Source of the DNA: Halorubrum aethiopicum
Lineage (GTDB): Archaea; Halobacteriota; Halobacteria; Halobacteriales; Haloferacaceae
Length of the DNA: 64,000 bases
NCBI RefSeq assembly: GCF_001542905.1
Contig: NZ_LOAJ01000001.1
Location: 868,001 to 932,000, forward strand
Reading direction: 5' to 3'
Below are positions 7,708-15,988 of the stretch, one piece after another. Every line of letters begins with the position of its first letter. Position 1 is the stretch's first letter. The notes beneath the pieces were generated by a model. The model saw nothing but the letters and a program-made list of their open reading frames with translations, did not search any database and had not been told where the DNA came from. Made by a program: the position numbers and the translations under genes.

Positions 7708-8745
7708 TTACTCCTCGAACTCGTCCCGCTCGGGAGTCGCCTCCGGGCCGCGTCCGTCGCCCGTCGCGCCGCTCCCTCTCGCGTTCCGCGTCGCGAGGTA
7801 CGCGTCTCGATACCGCCAGATCTTCCGGAGGAGGACGTAGCCGAACGCGCCTTGGAAGACGACGACGAACCCGAACAGCGCGAGGACCTGCGGGAGGCCG
7901 AACAGTCCCGAGGCGATCGCCGTCACCGGCCCCACGAGGGTGTTGTACAGCGCGTGGATCGTCGCCGCGATCACGAGTCCCTTGATCACGATCGGCCCGC
8001 GGTTCTCGGGGTTGAACTTCGCGAGCCCCAGGTAGTAGCCCGCGAAGGCCGAGTAGACGACGTGGCCGGGGCCGGCGAGCGCGCGAAGCGCGGCGATCCC
8101 GTCGCCCGCGCCGAGCGCCGCGAGGCCGAGCGAGAGCTCCGCGATGTCGACGCTCCGTGCGATGTACAGGAGGTTCTCGATGACGGCGAAGCCGAGCCCG
8201 GCGATCGCGCCGTACACCGCGCCGTCGATCACGGCGTCGAACCGCTCGTCGGTGTACGCGTACAGCCGCACCGCGAGCAGCTTCACCGTCTCCTCTATCG
8301 GACCGACGATGACGAAGAAGAAGAGGATCGTCCCGAGGAACCCGAGCGGTTCGAAGAGCGGGCGAGCCGCGCCGTTGAGGACCGCCGCGAACGTCGCGGT
8401 CAGTACGGACAACAGGAACGTCGCGACCAGAAGCGAGAGCGGCTCGCCGGTCGTGACGTCGGAGACGTACACGTACGCCGCGAGCCCGAGCGCGGGGACG
8501 GTCGACAGCGCCAGCAACACGGCGATGGCGGGATCGAAGATCAGTCCCACGCCGAAGGAGGCGAAGATGCTGAGGAGGATCACTCCGGCCAGCAGCACGA
8601 GGAGCGCCTTCGCCGAGCGCGTGAGAAGCCAGTACAACGCGACCGCGAGCCCGTCGAGGGAGGTGCGCTCCTCCCACGTGGCGACGTCGTAGAGGTCGCG
8701 GTCGCCGTCGTCGCCCCGCTCGACGGGGTCCGACCGTGAGTCCAT
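7708..8745 (-). CDS. PrsW-family intramembrane metalloprotease
   Basis: 345 residues with about eight membrane helices. PrsW-family motifs are present: GPIEETVK (two glutamates, about residue 150), FDAVIDGAVYGAIAGLGFAVIEN, GHVVYSAFAGYYLG and a final ATIHALYN histidine. The family includes a site-1 protease that cuts an anti-sigma factor in Bacillus; archaeal substrates are unknown. A start at the ATG 8745 is supported by a TTAAGT box about 26 nt upstream. The tail after the last helix is polar. It converges on the ROK kinase. Confidence 0.9.
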   Translation of the reverse strand: MDSRSDPVERGDDGDRDLYDVATWEERTSLDGLAVALYWLLTRSAKALLVLLAGVILLSIFASFGVGLIFDPAIAVLLALSTVPALGLAAYVYVSDVTTGEPLSLLVATFLLSVLTATFAAVLNGAARPLFEPLGFLGTILFFFVIVGPIEETVKLLAVRLYAYTDERFDAVIDGAVYGAIAGLGFAVIENLLYIARSVDIAELSLGLAALGAGDGIAALRALAGPGHVVYSAFAGYYLGLAKFNPENRGPIVIKGLVIAATIHALYNTLVGPVTAIASGLFGLPQVLALFGFVVVFQGAFGYVLLRKIWRYRDAYLATRNARGSGATGDGRGPEATPERDEFEE

Positions 8746-8941
8746 GCGACGCAGTTCGGCTCCGCCCAACTTAATGGGTCGCCGTGGCGGTCAGTGTTGT
8801 CGCGGCGACGGGTGCCGGCGACCGCGCTCCCCGTCGTCGTCGAATTCCCTCGTCTCGCCGTCGTCGAATTCGCTTGCTCCCGTCGTCGTCCGGTCCGCCG
8901 GACACCGGAGGTTCAAGCGGTCGCGGCCGAAACCCCCGGAC

Positions 8942-9007
8942 ATGGACGCCGACGAACGACGCGAGAACGCGAGCGAGCGGCGAGCGAGTCGAGGTGTGCG
9001 GTCGTGA
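8942..9007 (+). CDS. Possible 21-codon leader ORF overlapping the RNase start
   Basis: An ATG at 8942 lies about 30 nt after a ggttcaagcgg promoter-like element and opens a highly charged 21-residue ORF (MDADERRENASERRASRGV-RS). Its TGA overlaps the GTG start of the next gene in a GTGA tetranucleotide (9004-9007). If real, ribosomes would load on a leaderless mini-ORF and re-initiate at the RNase gene. The alternative is a single-base error that hides a fused N-terminus. Neither can be settled from the sequence. Confidence 0.35.
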   Translation: MDADERRENASERRASRGVRS

Positions 9008-10518
9008 ACGCGCGGGTCCGCGGGATCTACGCGACCGCGCTGACGCGACTCCTGCTCGAGGCCGACCACACGGTCGTCGACGCCTCGCCGCCGATCCGGC
9101 GACGCTTCGACGCGACGTTCCCCGCCGCCCCGCCCGACGCCGCGATCGAGACGACCGACGACCGCCAGGGCGTCGGCGTCGCCGGCGATCCCGACGCGGT
9201 CGCCGCGATCCGGGACCGCCTCGTCGACGTCGGGATCGACGCGCTCGCGTGGACCGATCCGACGCCCGTCGGGACCGTCCTTGACGGCGAGGTGGTGGAG
9301 ACGCTCGGCGGCGGCGCGGTCCTCGAGTTGGCTGTCGGATCCGGCGGCGACTCCTCCCGGGACGAGACGGCCGCGGACGACGCCCCCGTTCCGGACGGCC
9401 CCGTCGAGGGGTATCTCCCGTACGGGAACGTCGACGCGCGGGTCGAAACCGGCGATCGGGTCCGAACCCAGGTGCGGTCGTCGGCCGCGCCCTGGGAGTC
9501 GCGTCGGCCGGAACTGGACGCGGCGCTCCGGGTCGGAACCGGCCTCGTCACCCTGGAGCCGGGCTCGGGGACCCGCGTCGACGTTCGCGACGACGAGGCG
9601 GCCCGCGAGCTGGCGGGGATGACCGAGCTCCTCGGGATCGAGCCGCCCGACGGGTGGCGCGCGGTCTGGGGGCCGGCCGCGCTCGACGCCGACGTGGACG
9701 ACCTCGAGGCGGGGCTGGAACGCGCCGTGAGCGAGGCCGAGCGGCTCGCGGAGGCGGTCGGCGTCGGCGACGCGGACGACCGCGACGCCGGCGGTGTCGG
9801 CCTCCTCGCGGACTCCGCGGAGACGCGCGCCGAGCCGCTCGCCCGCCCGAACGCCGGCGCGTGGGTCTGGTTCGGCCGCGAGTCGCGCTTCGCGCTCGAC
9901 GCAGTCCGCCGGAAGGTGACCGCGACGATGCCGGGCCACCACCGGATCAAGGCCGGCTCCGGGTCGGCGTCCGCCGGCGTCGACTTCGCGGAGGCGATCT
10001 GCGATCCGGATCCCGACGCCGACTTCCCCGTTTCCGCCGTTCGCGACGCCTTCGGCCCGACGGAGGGCGACCGGCTCCGGATCGAACACGGCAAGCCCGA
10101 CGGCCGGCTGATCACCCTCGGCGAGGGAACGGTGACCGCGGTCGACGACGACGGATCGATCACCGTCGAGCGGGAGATGACGCCCGGCGGGGACTACGAC
10201 GGGCTCGGCACCCGCCGTGAGGCCGGTGACGTGGCGACGACGAGCCTCAAGGAGGGTCGGTGGTGGTACCCCACCACCTACCGGGGCTCCGACGGGACGG
10301 TGAAGGGGACCTACGTCAACGTCTGTACCCCCGTCGAGGTCTTCCCGGACGCCGCCCGCTACGTCGACCTCCACGTCGACGTGATCAAACACCCCGACGG
10401 GACGGTCGAGCGCGTCGACGACGAGGTCCTCGGCGAGTCCGTCGCGGCCGGCCACGTCGACGAGGCGCTCGCCGAGAAGGCGCGGAGCGTGGCCTCGGCG
10501 CTGGAGAACGCGCTGTAG
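9004..10518 (+). CDS. FAU-1-like RNA-binding ribonuclease with DUF402 domain
   Basis: 504 residues from the GTG at 9004. The N-terminal half (VRGIYATALTRLL...) contains an S1-like, RNase E/G-related segment with EGYLPYGNVDARVETGDRVRTQV. The DUF402 domain occupies the last third (GHHRIKAGSGSASAGVDFAE, WWYPTTYRGSDGTVKGTYVNV, DLHVDVIKHPDG). This layout matches archaeal FAU-1 proteins, which bind AU-rich RNA and have been reported to process RNA. The frame is open upstream to 8794 but reads as arginine-rich non-protein. The start overlaps the mini-ORF described at 8942-9007. Confidence 0.82.
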   Translation: MNARVRGIYATALTRLLLEADHTVVDASPPIRRRFDATFPAAPPDAAIETTDDRQGVGVAGDPDAVAAIRDRLVDVGIDALAWTDPTPVGTVLDGEVVETLGGGAVLELAVGSGGDSSRDETAADDAPVPDGPVEGYLPYGNVDARVETGDRVRTQVRSSAAPWESRRPELDAALRVGTGLVTLEPGSGTRVDVRDDEAARELAGMTELLGIEPPDGWRAVWGPAALDADVDDLEAGLERAVSEAERLAEAVGVGDADDRDAGGVGLLADSAETRAEPLARPNAGAWVWFGRESRFALDAVRRKVTATMPGHHRIKAGSGSASAGVDFAEAICDPDPDADFPVSAVRDAFGPTEGDRLRIEHGKPDGRLITLGEGTVTAVDDDGSITVEREMTPGGDYDGLGTRREAGDVATTSLKEGRWWYPTTYRGSDGTVKGTYVNVCTPVEVFPDAARYVDLHVDVIKHPDGTVERVDDEVLGESVAAGHVDEALAEKARSVASALENAL

Positions 10519-10545
10519 CCGGGGAGATCTCGAAACGCGTCCCGC

Positions 10546-10872
10546 TCAGAAGTGGTTCGAGGCGTCCGTCTCGTGGCGGAGCTCGCCGCCGCGGCCGCCC
10601 TCGACGGTCGAGGCCCCCTGGTCGCCGGAGGAGGGGACTCGGACCGTGACGTCGGTGACCGCCTCGAAGTCGGTGATGAGGTCGCGGCGGATGTTCTCGG
10701 CGGTGATGTTCGAGACGCCACAGCCCGCACAGCCGCCGCCGAGTTCGACGACGACCTCGCCGGTCTCCGGGTCGGCCTCGCGCACGACGCTCGTCCCGCC
10801 GTGCATCTGGATGATCGGCATCTGGCCGACCATCCACGTCTCGATCCGCTCCGCGAGGCTCTCGTCGCTCAT
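10546..10872 (-). CDS. NifU-like Fe-S cluster scaffold (C-terminal NifU domain)
   Basis: A 108-residue NifU_C-type protein. The scaffold motif CxxC appears as [13 protein letters not shown] near residues 46-55, with the pair of cysteines that hold a transferable Fe-S cluster. The helix [26 protein letters not shown] is the usual N-terminus, so the ATG at 10872 is chosen. The last 28 residues are a disordered, acidic and histidine-containing tail beyond the usual domain end. A HesB/IscA-like carrier lies 3.3 kb away (14176-14544) and may receive its cluster; that link is inferred. The upstream reading frame is a shadow. Confidence 0.92.
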   Translation of the reverse strand: MSDESLAERIETWMVGQMPIIQMHGGTSVVREADPETGEVVVELGGGCAGCGVSNITAENIRRDLITDFEAVTDVTVRVPSSGDQGASTVEGGRGGELRHETDASNHF

Positions 10873-10988
10873 TACCTCCCCTTCGCGCCCGAACCTTTGG
10901 AAGGTTGCGGTTTGGGAGTCGCTCGCATCGTCGAAACGAACTACCTCACCGTCGATGACCGGAGACTCGCGGGGGCCCTCGTCCGGCC

Positions 10989-11387
10989 TCACTCGTCCCG
11001 ACCGTCCCGACTCGCCGGCGGGTCGGGTCCGCCGTCGCCCGGGTCCTCGCCGGCGTCCGGCCGCGCCGTCTCCTCCTCGGCCGACGGGGGTCCGTCCGCC
11101 GCCGCGCTCGGAAGCCGCGTCGGGTCCGCGTCGTCGCCGCCGTGAAGCGAGTCGTCGCGCTCGAGGAGGTACAGGAGCGGCCCCAACGCGACCACCACGA
11201 GGACGCCCGGGATCGGCGCGTCGGGGACGAGAAGCGCCGTGGCCGCCCCCGTTCCCCCGGCGAGCAGAACGAGACCGGCCCACAGCGCCGGCGATCCCGT
11301 CTCGACGCCGACCCGCGTCGCGTCGCGGTGGACGAGCGCGGCCGCCAGCGCGAGGAGGAGCCCGCCGGCGACGGCTGCCAGTGACAT
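10989..11387 (-). CDS. Small membrane protein with acidic tail, unknown function
   Basis: 132 residues. Three hydrophobic helices (starting [19 protein letters not shown], then [20 protein letters not shown] and [15 protein letters not shown]) are followed by a soluble tail of about 55 residues rich in Asp, Pro and Glu. I do not recognise a family. The ATG at 11387 lies directly before the first helix. It follows the membrane-anchored ferredoxin gene on the same strand, with a poly-T stretch (complement of 11411-11417) in the 81-bp gap that could end the upstream transcript. Confidence 0.65.
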   Translation of the reverse strand: MSLAAVAGGLLLALAAALVHRDATRVGVETGSPALWAGLVLLAGGTGAATALLVPDAPIPGVLVVVALGPLLYLLERDDSLHGGDDADPTRLPSAAADGPPSAEEETARPDAGEDPGDGGPDPPASRDGRDE

Positions 11388-11410
11388 GGAGCGGGTACGG
11401 GGGAGACGAA

Positions 11411-11417
11411 AAAAAGG
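11411..11417 (-). terminator. Poly-T run after the membrane-anchored ferredoxin gene
   Basis: Seven T residues on the reverse strand lie 52-58 nt after the ferredoxin stop. U-rich runs act as intrinsic terminators in archaea. The same run could also serve as a promoter element for the next gene, so the assignment is tentative. Confidence 0.45.
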
Positions 11418-11468
11418 GTGTCGCGAGCGCGCCGTCGCCGAAGGGGATCGGGGGTCGTCGCCGGAGGG

Positions 11469-12050
11469 TCAGGGGGCCTCGCCGGTCTCGATGGTGAAGG
11501 AGTCGCGGGGGTACGCGACGCAAGTGAGCGTGTAGCCGTCCCCGAGTTCGTCCTCGTCGAGCATCTGCTGGTTGTCGTGTTCGACGAAGTCCTCGGAGGG
11601 GCCGTCCGTGATGTGTCCGGCACACGAGACGCACTGTCCCTGCCGGCAGGCGTACGGGAGGTCCCATCCCTGCTCTTCGCCCTGATCGAGGATCGGCTCG
11701 TTGTTCGCCAGTTCGACCGTCTCGCCCTGCTTCGCGAACTCGACCTCGAAGTACTCGATCTCGTCCTCGGGGATGTCGCCGGGGCCGGCGCTCGCCGAGC
11801 CGCCCTCCTCGAGTTCGCCCTCGCCGCCCTCGCCGCTCGCCGGGATCGCGCCGCCGCCACCGCCGCCCGCGCCGATCGCGCGGTTGCCGGGCTCGGGGAA
11901 GCCGGGATCCGGGAGGGACTCGGCGCGCCGTTCGACGATCTCGTCGGAGATGTCCTCGGTGGGTTCCCACCCCGTCCCCTTCAGCGTACTGACGAGAACG
12001 ACCGTCAGCGTCGCGATCGCTGCGAGCGCGATCGGCAGTGGGTCAAGCAT
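11469..12050 (-). CDS. Membrane-anchored 2Fe-2S ferredoxin
   Basis: 193 residues. The N-terminus [20 protein letters not shown] is a single membrane anchor. A glycine/glutamate-rich linker (about residues 55-90, including [20 protein letters not shown]) follows. The C-terminal 100 residues form a plant-type ferredoxin with ligands CRQGQCVSC and a distant cysteine in YTLTCVAYP. The linker would let the redox head reach partners at the membrane surface. A leaderless start at 12050 is supported by TATTAAA (complement of 12073-12079). The open frame extends to 12299 but has no conserved sequence there. Confidence 0.9.
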   Translation of the reverse strand: MLDPLPIALAAIATLTVVLVSTLKGTGWEPTEDISDEIVERRAESLPDPGFPEPGNRAIGAGGGGGGAIPASGEGGEGELEEGGSASAGPGDIPEDEIEYFEVEFAKQGETVELANNEPILDQGEEQGWDLPYACRQGQCVSCAGHITDGPSEDFVEHDNQQMLDEDELGDGYTLTCVAYPRDSFTIETGEAP

Positions 12051-12072
12051 ACCGACGACTATGGAGAGGTGG

Positions 12073-12079
12073 TTTAATA
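12073..12079 (-). promoter_or_regulatory. TATA box of the anchored ferredoxin
   Basis: TATTAAA on the reverse strand is centred 26 nt before the ATG at 12050. It selects that ATG over the upstream open frame and implies a leaderless mRNA. Confidence 0.65.
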
Positions 12080-12297
12080 CCGTTTTGATCGGGCCAACGC
12101 TCCGGGAATTCACCCCGCGGATCGGGGCGACGTGGCCCCGCGAACCGGCGTCGTCCGCCCTCCCGCGAACCGCGTCGTGTGGCACCCGAGAACCGCGTCG
12201 CGTGCCACTCCGCTGAGCAGTACCGCGTGGCGTCCGCAGTGCCGGCGTGCGAACGCGGAACGGGTCCTTTATCGGCGCGCCGGTCGATCGGGCGGTC

Positions 12298-12780
12298 ATG
12301 CAGGTGAAATCCCGTCACCACCTCCGAAGCGACGAGATCGCGGCGATCCGCGAGGCGGTCGCCGACCACCTCGGCGTCGACGTCGACGGAGAGACGTTCG
12401 AGCTCGTCGAGTTCGTCGACGCGAACTACGAGCTGGTGCTCGTCGACGGCGAGCCGGCGGTCTTCTACGTCGACGACGACGAGCCGTTCCTCACCGTCCG
12501 GGGGGCGAACGACTACGAGCCCGAGACGGGCGTCGTCACCGTCGACGCGGGCGCGATCTCGTTCGTCTCCGACGGCGCGGACGTGATGCGGCCGGGCATC
12601 GTCGAGGCGGACGCGGCGATCCGCGAGGGCGACCTCGTCGTGATCGCGGAGGAGACCCACGGGAAGGTGCTCGCGGTCGGCCGCGCGATGGTCGACGGCG
12701 ACGAGATGGTCGGCGACAGCGGGAAGGTCGTCTCCTCGATCCACCACGTCGGCGACGAGCTCTACGAGTTCTCGGCGTGA
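12298..12780 (+). CDS. PUA-domain RNA-binding protein
   Basis: 160 residues. The N-terminal 75 residues (MQVKSRHHLRSDEIAAIREAV...) form a pre-PUA domain. The C-terminal half holds a PUA domain: VTVDAGAISFVSDGADVMRPGIVEADAAIREGDLV with the typical AdVmrPGI and EGDLVVI patterns, then THGKVLAVGRAM. This arrangement matches small archaeal MCTS1/Tma20-like proteins that bind tRNA or ribosomes. An in-frame M occurs upstream at 12247, but ccttttatcgg lies about 30 nt before the ATG at 12298, fitting a leaderless start. No operon partner is evident. Confidence 0.9.
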   Translation: MQVKSRHHLRSDEIAAIREAVADHLGVDVDGETFELVEFVDANYELVLVDGEPAVFYVDDDEPFLTVRGANDYEPETGVVTVDAGAISFVSDGADVMRPGIVEADAAIREGDLVVIAEETHGKVLAVGRAMVDGDEMVGDSGKVVSSIHHVGDELYEFSA

Positions 12781-12799
12781 GGGCCCCGTTCGGGATCGA

Positions 12800-13006
12800 T
12801 CACTCGGCCGTCGCCGTACGATAGACGGCGGCACCGGACACGAGCGCGATCGCCAACCCGGCACCCGCCCCCATCGTGAGTCCGGTCGAGACCTCGCCGC
12901 CCATGACCCGTGCCATCACGATCCCCCACCCGGCACCGATGCCGACGCCGATCCCGATCCCCGCGCCGATGGCTCTCGAGCGGATCGCGTCCTCGGTCGC
13001 GCTCAT
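12800..13006 (-). CDS. Small glycine-rich two-helix membrane protein
   Basis: 68 residues. An RSR-containing N-terminus is followed by a glycine-zipper helix (AIGAGIGIGVGIGAGWGIVM) and a second helix (TMGAGAGLAIALVSGAAVY). GxxxG repeats of this kind favour tight helix packing or oligomers. I do not recognise a family. The ATG at 13006 is the only sensible start. It converges on the PUA gene with a 19-bp gap. Confidence 0.55.
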   Translation of the reverse strand: MSATEDAIRSRAIGAGIGIGVGIGAGWGIVMARVMGGEVSTGLTMGAGAGLAIALVSGAAVYRTATAE

Positions 13007-13158
13007 ACCGTCTCCCTGTCGTTCTCACGCGTATCAAGGTTCGGACGGACGAGTCTCGGACTTTCGGTCCGTGCTGACCGCTCACCGTCCGGTGAGAGAC
13101 GTTCCAGACAAGCCACGTGTCTCGATCGAGACCGCGTCGACGAAACGGGAGCGTCGCC

Positions 13159-13359
13159 TCAGTCCTCGAGCTCGAAGGCGATCTCGACTTCGGCCTGGTA
13201 CTCCCGTTCCGGCGCGTTCTTGATCTCCACGCCGAACTCCTGTACTTCTGCCCAGTAGACGTTATCCAGGGTGTCCTCGGCTCGGTCGATCGCCTCGTCC
13301 GCGGCGGCGTCGAAGCTCTCCTCGCTCGTTCCGATCAGCGTGATCTTCTTGAACACCAT
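13159..13359 (-). CDS. Dodecin, flavin-storage protein
   Basis: 66 residues, nearly superimposable on the well-studied Halobacterium dodecin: [30 protein letters not shown] and the flavin-stacking tryptophan in VYWAEV (residue 36). Family members assemble into hollow dodecamers that bind riboflavin-type flavins in pairs between tryptophans, buffering free flavin and quenching its photochemistry. A leaderless start is supported by TTTTATAA (complement of 13383-13390) 27 nt upstream. It is a single-gene unit. Confidence 0.95.
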   Translation of the reverse strand: MVFKKITLIGTSEESFDAAADEAIDRAEDTLDNVYWAEVQEFGVEIKNAPEREYQAEVEIAFELED

Positions 13360-13382
13360 GCGTGCCGGTTGATCGCACGCCA

Positions 13383-13390
13383 TTATAAAA
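13383..13390 (-). promoter_or_regulatory. TATA box of the dodecin gene
   Basis: TTTTATAA on the reverse strand is centred 27 nt before the dodecin ATG. It is one of the clearest leaderless promoters in the window. Confidence 0.75.
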
Positions 13391-13433
13391 CCGTCCGCGG
13401 ATCGTGGGTCGATCGCCGGACCGCCGGCTCCGT

Positions 13434-13772
13434 TCAGGGGCTCCCCGGCGCTCCCTCCATCACGGAGAAGTCGTCGCCGTCGGGGTCGACGCCGATCACC
13501 GCCCAGTCGTAGGGGGGCTTCAGCGACGTGAGCCGCTCCTGGAGGTCGTCGGCGTTCGTCCGCCACGTGACGAAACAACGGAGTCGCGGCGTCTCCCCAC
13601 CGTCCGTGAGATACGGGCCCAGATCGTCGTCCTCCATACACAGCGCCGTGACGAGGACGCGTCGCCACTTTCGCTCCGCGACGAACTCGCGTCCGCCCTC
13701 GGAGACGCTGTATCCGAGCTCACGAAAGACGTCTCTGGCCTCCGTCGTCGGTGGGATGCTCGCAGTGGCCAT
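13434..13772 (-). CDS. Hypothetical haloarchaeal protein
   Basis: 112 residues, soluble. The N-terminal part ([19 protein letters not shown]...[15 protein letters not shown]) alternates helix and strand, like a small RelE/winged fold, and the C-terminal part has [30 protein letters not shown]. It contains two cysteines, but not as a metal-binding pair. I do not recognise it with certainty. The ATG at 13772 lies about 29 nt after a TTTATC box. The open frame runs 20 codons further upstream without conserved sequence. Confidence 0.65.
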   Translation of the reverse strand: MATASIPPTTEARDVFRELGYSVSEGGREFVAERKWRRVLVTALCMEDDDLGPYLTDGGETPRLRCFVTWRTNADDLQERLTSLKPPYDWAVIGVDPDGDDFSVMEGAPGSP

Positions 13773-13868
13773 CGATCCGACCGTTGATCGGGATCCGTGA
13801 TAAACTTTCTCACGGTTCTCGGGATCGCACATCCCCGCGTTCGCCCCGCACGCGCCGGCTCGTGCGAC

Positions 13869-14114
13869 TCACTCGTGGGCGGCGTCCCACTCGTCCGGCT
13901 TCCGGAGGTTGCCGCAGTCGGTACACTGGATCCGCCCCATCGTGTCCATCGCCGTGTCGAGCGAGCCGCAGTTCCCGCACGCGAACCCCCACCGATCGGC
14001 GGCGTCCGCGTCCGTGTAGACGAGGTAGAAGGGCCCCTCCGCCCCGCGTTCGGCGCGCGTTCGGTCGATGTACACCCGCTCGCCGTCCGCGGTCGTCGAC
14101 GCGTCGAGTTCCAT
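13869..14114 (-). CDS. Small zinc-ribbon protein (DUF5816-like)
   Basis: 81 residues. The N-terminal half is a small beta domain (GERVYIDRTRAERGAEGPFYLVY). The C-terminal half carries CGNC and CTDC 18 residues apart, a single zinc ribbon, and ends KPDEWDAAHE. It resembles a haloarchaeal family I recall as DUF5816; the function is unknown. A start at the ATG 14114 is supported by TTAAGTC about 28 nt upstream. The same frame runs on upstream through antisense of the HesB-like gene and is not coding there. Confidence 0.75.
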   Translation of the reverse strand: MELDASTTADGERVYIDRTRAERGAEGPFYLVYTDADAADRWGFACGNCGSLDTAMDTMGRIQCTDCGNLRKPDEWDAAHE

Positions 14115-14175
14115 ACCGTACGGTACTCGGTCGAGCGACTTAAGAAGCGAGACACGGCTCGGGACCGCCCGGCCC

Positions 14176-14544
14176 TCAGGTCCGGAACGACTCCCCGCAG
14201 CCGCACTCGGAGACGACGTTCGGGTTCTCGACGTGGAAGCCGGCGGCCTGGAGGCCGCTCTCGTAGTCGAGTTTGCTGCCGCCGATGTAGTTCCGGCTGG
14301 CGGGGTCGACGAACACCCGCAGCCCGTGGTGCTCGACGACGAGGTCGTCCGGCTCCGGCTCGGTGTCGAAGCGCATCCCGTAGGAGAGCCCCGCACAGCC
14401 GCCCTGCTGGACGAACAGCCGGAGCCCCGCCTCGTCGGTGTCGAGCTCTTCGCCCTCCAGAAGCGAGAGCGCCTCCGCGGCGGCCTCCGGCGTCACCTCG
14501 ATCGCCGGATCGTCGCCGCCTCCCTGAACCGATTCGGTGCTCAT
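14176..14544 (-). CDS. HesB/IscA-like Fe-S cluster carrier
   Basis: 122 residues of A-type carrier. The three cluster cysteines are present: QQGGCAGLSYGM near residue 50 and ECGCGESF near the C-terminus. The YIGGSKLDYESGLQAAGFHVENPN block is diagnostic of the family. The first 15 residues are an extra acidic tail. The ATG at 14544 is taken as the start. Together with the NifU-like scaffold at 10546-10872 and two ferredoxins it gives this region an Fe-S flavour, although the genes are not in one operon. Confidence 0.93.
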   Translation of the reverse strand: MSTESVQGGGDDPAIEVTPEAAAEALSLLEGEELDTDEAGLRLFVQQGGCAGLSYGMRFDTEPEPDDLVVEHHGLRVFVDPASRNYIGGSKLDYESGLQAAGFHVENPNVVSECGCGESFRT

Positions 14545-14645
14545 ACGCCGAGATACCCGTCGCAGGATGAAAACCCTGGCGGTGTAAACGGGTGACATGA
14601 CTCTCGGTAACATGCCACGTATCGGCGGCCCGCCGATCGGGAGAG

Positions 14646-15669
14646 TCACGCCGATCCGGCGGTCGAGCCGTCCGGACCGTCCCGCAGGGCCGCGCGGAGC
14701 CCGACCTCGGCGACGTTGATCCCGTACTCGGCGGTGCGCGTGATGCTGTCGAGCACCGTCGCGAGCACGTACCCGTCCGCGAGGCTCCGCTCGTAGAGCT
14801 CCCGATCGACCCGCCGCGCCTCCTCGAGGAGGTCCTCGGCGTCGGCGATCGCCGTCCCGAGCGTCCGCGGGTCACACTCCCCGATCGTCTCCGAGAACGC
14901 CCGCTCGACCGTCGCCCGCGCGTCGGTCGCGAGCCGGTCGAGGTCCGCCGCGACCGGGTCCGCGGGCGGCTCCGCGATCGCCTCGGCGGCCTCGGCGATC
15001 TTCGTCGCGTGGTCCGCGACCCGCTCCAGCTGCCTGGCGACGGCGTAGTGGTCGAACGGGGTGAGGCCCCCGTCGCCGTCCGCCGGGACCTCGACGAGAG
15101 AGCGCTGGAACTCGCGGGAGAGGAGGCCGAACAGCCGGTCCACGTCGTCGTCCTGGTCGCGGACGCGCCCTCCGGCCTCGCCGTCTCCAGCGAGCGCGGC
15201 CGCGACGGCGTCCCCGTGCATCGTCAGGGTCCGGTCCGCCATCCGCTCCAGCGTCCGCGTCGGCGGGAGGTCCGCGACGTCGAGCATCGTCCGCGCGACC
15301 ACCGCCTCCTCCGTTTCCTCCGCGATCTCGATCCCGACGAGGCCGGCGACCGCGTCGCGGACGGCCGCCCGCCCGGCGCGGTCCGGAGCGCCGTCGACGC
15401 GGACGACGTCGGCACCGGCGACGTACGCGGCGGCGACCAGCCGCTCGATCCCGGTCGGGTCGTGTCGTGCCGCCGACAGCGACACCGTCCGCTCTCCCCC
15501 TCCGCCTCCGGCGGGGCGAGGAGCAGCCGGCCGCCCCTCGGGTAGAGGTGGAGGGTGTCCCCTGTGTCGAGCGAGCGGTCGTTCGCCCACCCCTTCGGCA
15601 GCGAGACCGTGTACGTCGTCCCCCGGTGAGCTGGATCTTCCGCTCGTACGGGTCCGTTCCGTCGTTCAT
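14646..15669 (-). pseudogene. PhoU-type phosphate regulator with AbrB N-terminus, reading frame broken twice
   Basis: The protein is split over three frames. It begins MNDGTDPYERKIQLTGG at 15669. Skipping one base in a G run (complement of 15620-15624) continues TYTVSLPKGWANDRSLDTGD, the SpoVT/AbrB DNA-binding swap-hairpin. A second skip at 15496-15500 continues ERTVSLSAARHDPTG into a normal PhoU domain down to 14646. Adding one G to each five-G run gives 341 residues, the usual length of this haloarchaeal regulator, with no other stops. Either the gene is inactivated or, more likely, two homopolymers were under-called. The family controls phosphate uptake genes. Confidence 0.8.
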
Positions 15670-15718
15670 CTCCGGGCGATCCGCGCTGCGTCCGTCGGTC
15701 CGTCCTCGCCTCGGCTCC

Positions 15719-15755
15719 GGTCGGGTACGGGTACCATGCCGCAGGGTACCCGACC
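15719..15755. promoter_or_regulatory. 10-bp perfect inverted repeat upstream of the phoU gene
   Basis: GGTCGGGTAC at 15719-15728 pairs with GTACCCGACC at 15746-15755 around a 17-nt loop that itself contains gggtacc. A further gtaccc follows at 15765. The repeats lie 50-100 bp before the regulator's ATG, between it and a GATATATATCGC promoter-like sequence (complement of about 15850-15862). This is consistent with autoregulation through an AbrB-type operator or a structured leader. Confidence 0.5.
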
Positions 15756-15908
15756 GACGATCATGTACCCTGCTATGTGGGATACGTGCCGCTCGGGTCC
15801 CCAACCGAGCGCTCCCGTGACCTCATACCCGATCGGATCTCTCAATAGCGATATATATCCGCTTCCGAGTCGCGTCGCCGGTCGGCGGGCGATCGCGGTC
15901 CGGTTTCA

Positions 15909-15988
15909 TAGTGTTTATTGTAAGTCATTTCCGGTGCTCCCCCGACCCGTCCTGGCGGAGCACCGGTAAACAGTTACAATAAACACTA
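15909..15988. repeat. 80-bp palindromic element, copy 1
   Basis: The ends are TAGTGTTTATTGTAA and its exact complement TTACAATAAACACTA. Inside lie imperfect continuations (both arms reach CCGGTGCTCC) and a GC-rich centre. It is an MITE- or REP-like unit. Copy 2 at 58958-59037 is also 80 bp and matches its reverse complement at all but about three positions. The right end touches the TGA stop (15989-15991) of the MscS gene. A TCA triplet flanks both ends, a possible 3-bp duplication. No coding capacity. I do not know a name for it. Confidence 0.9.
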
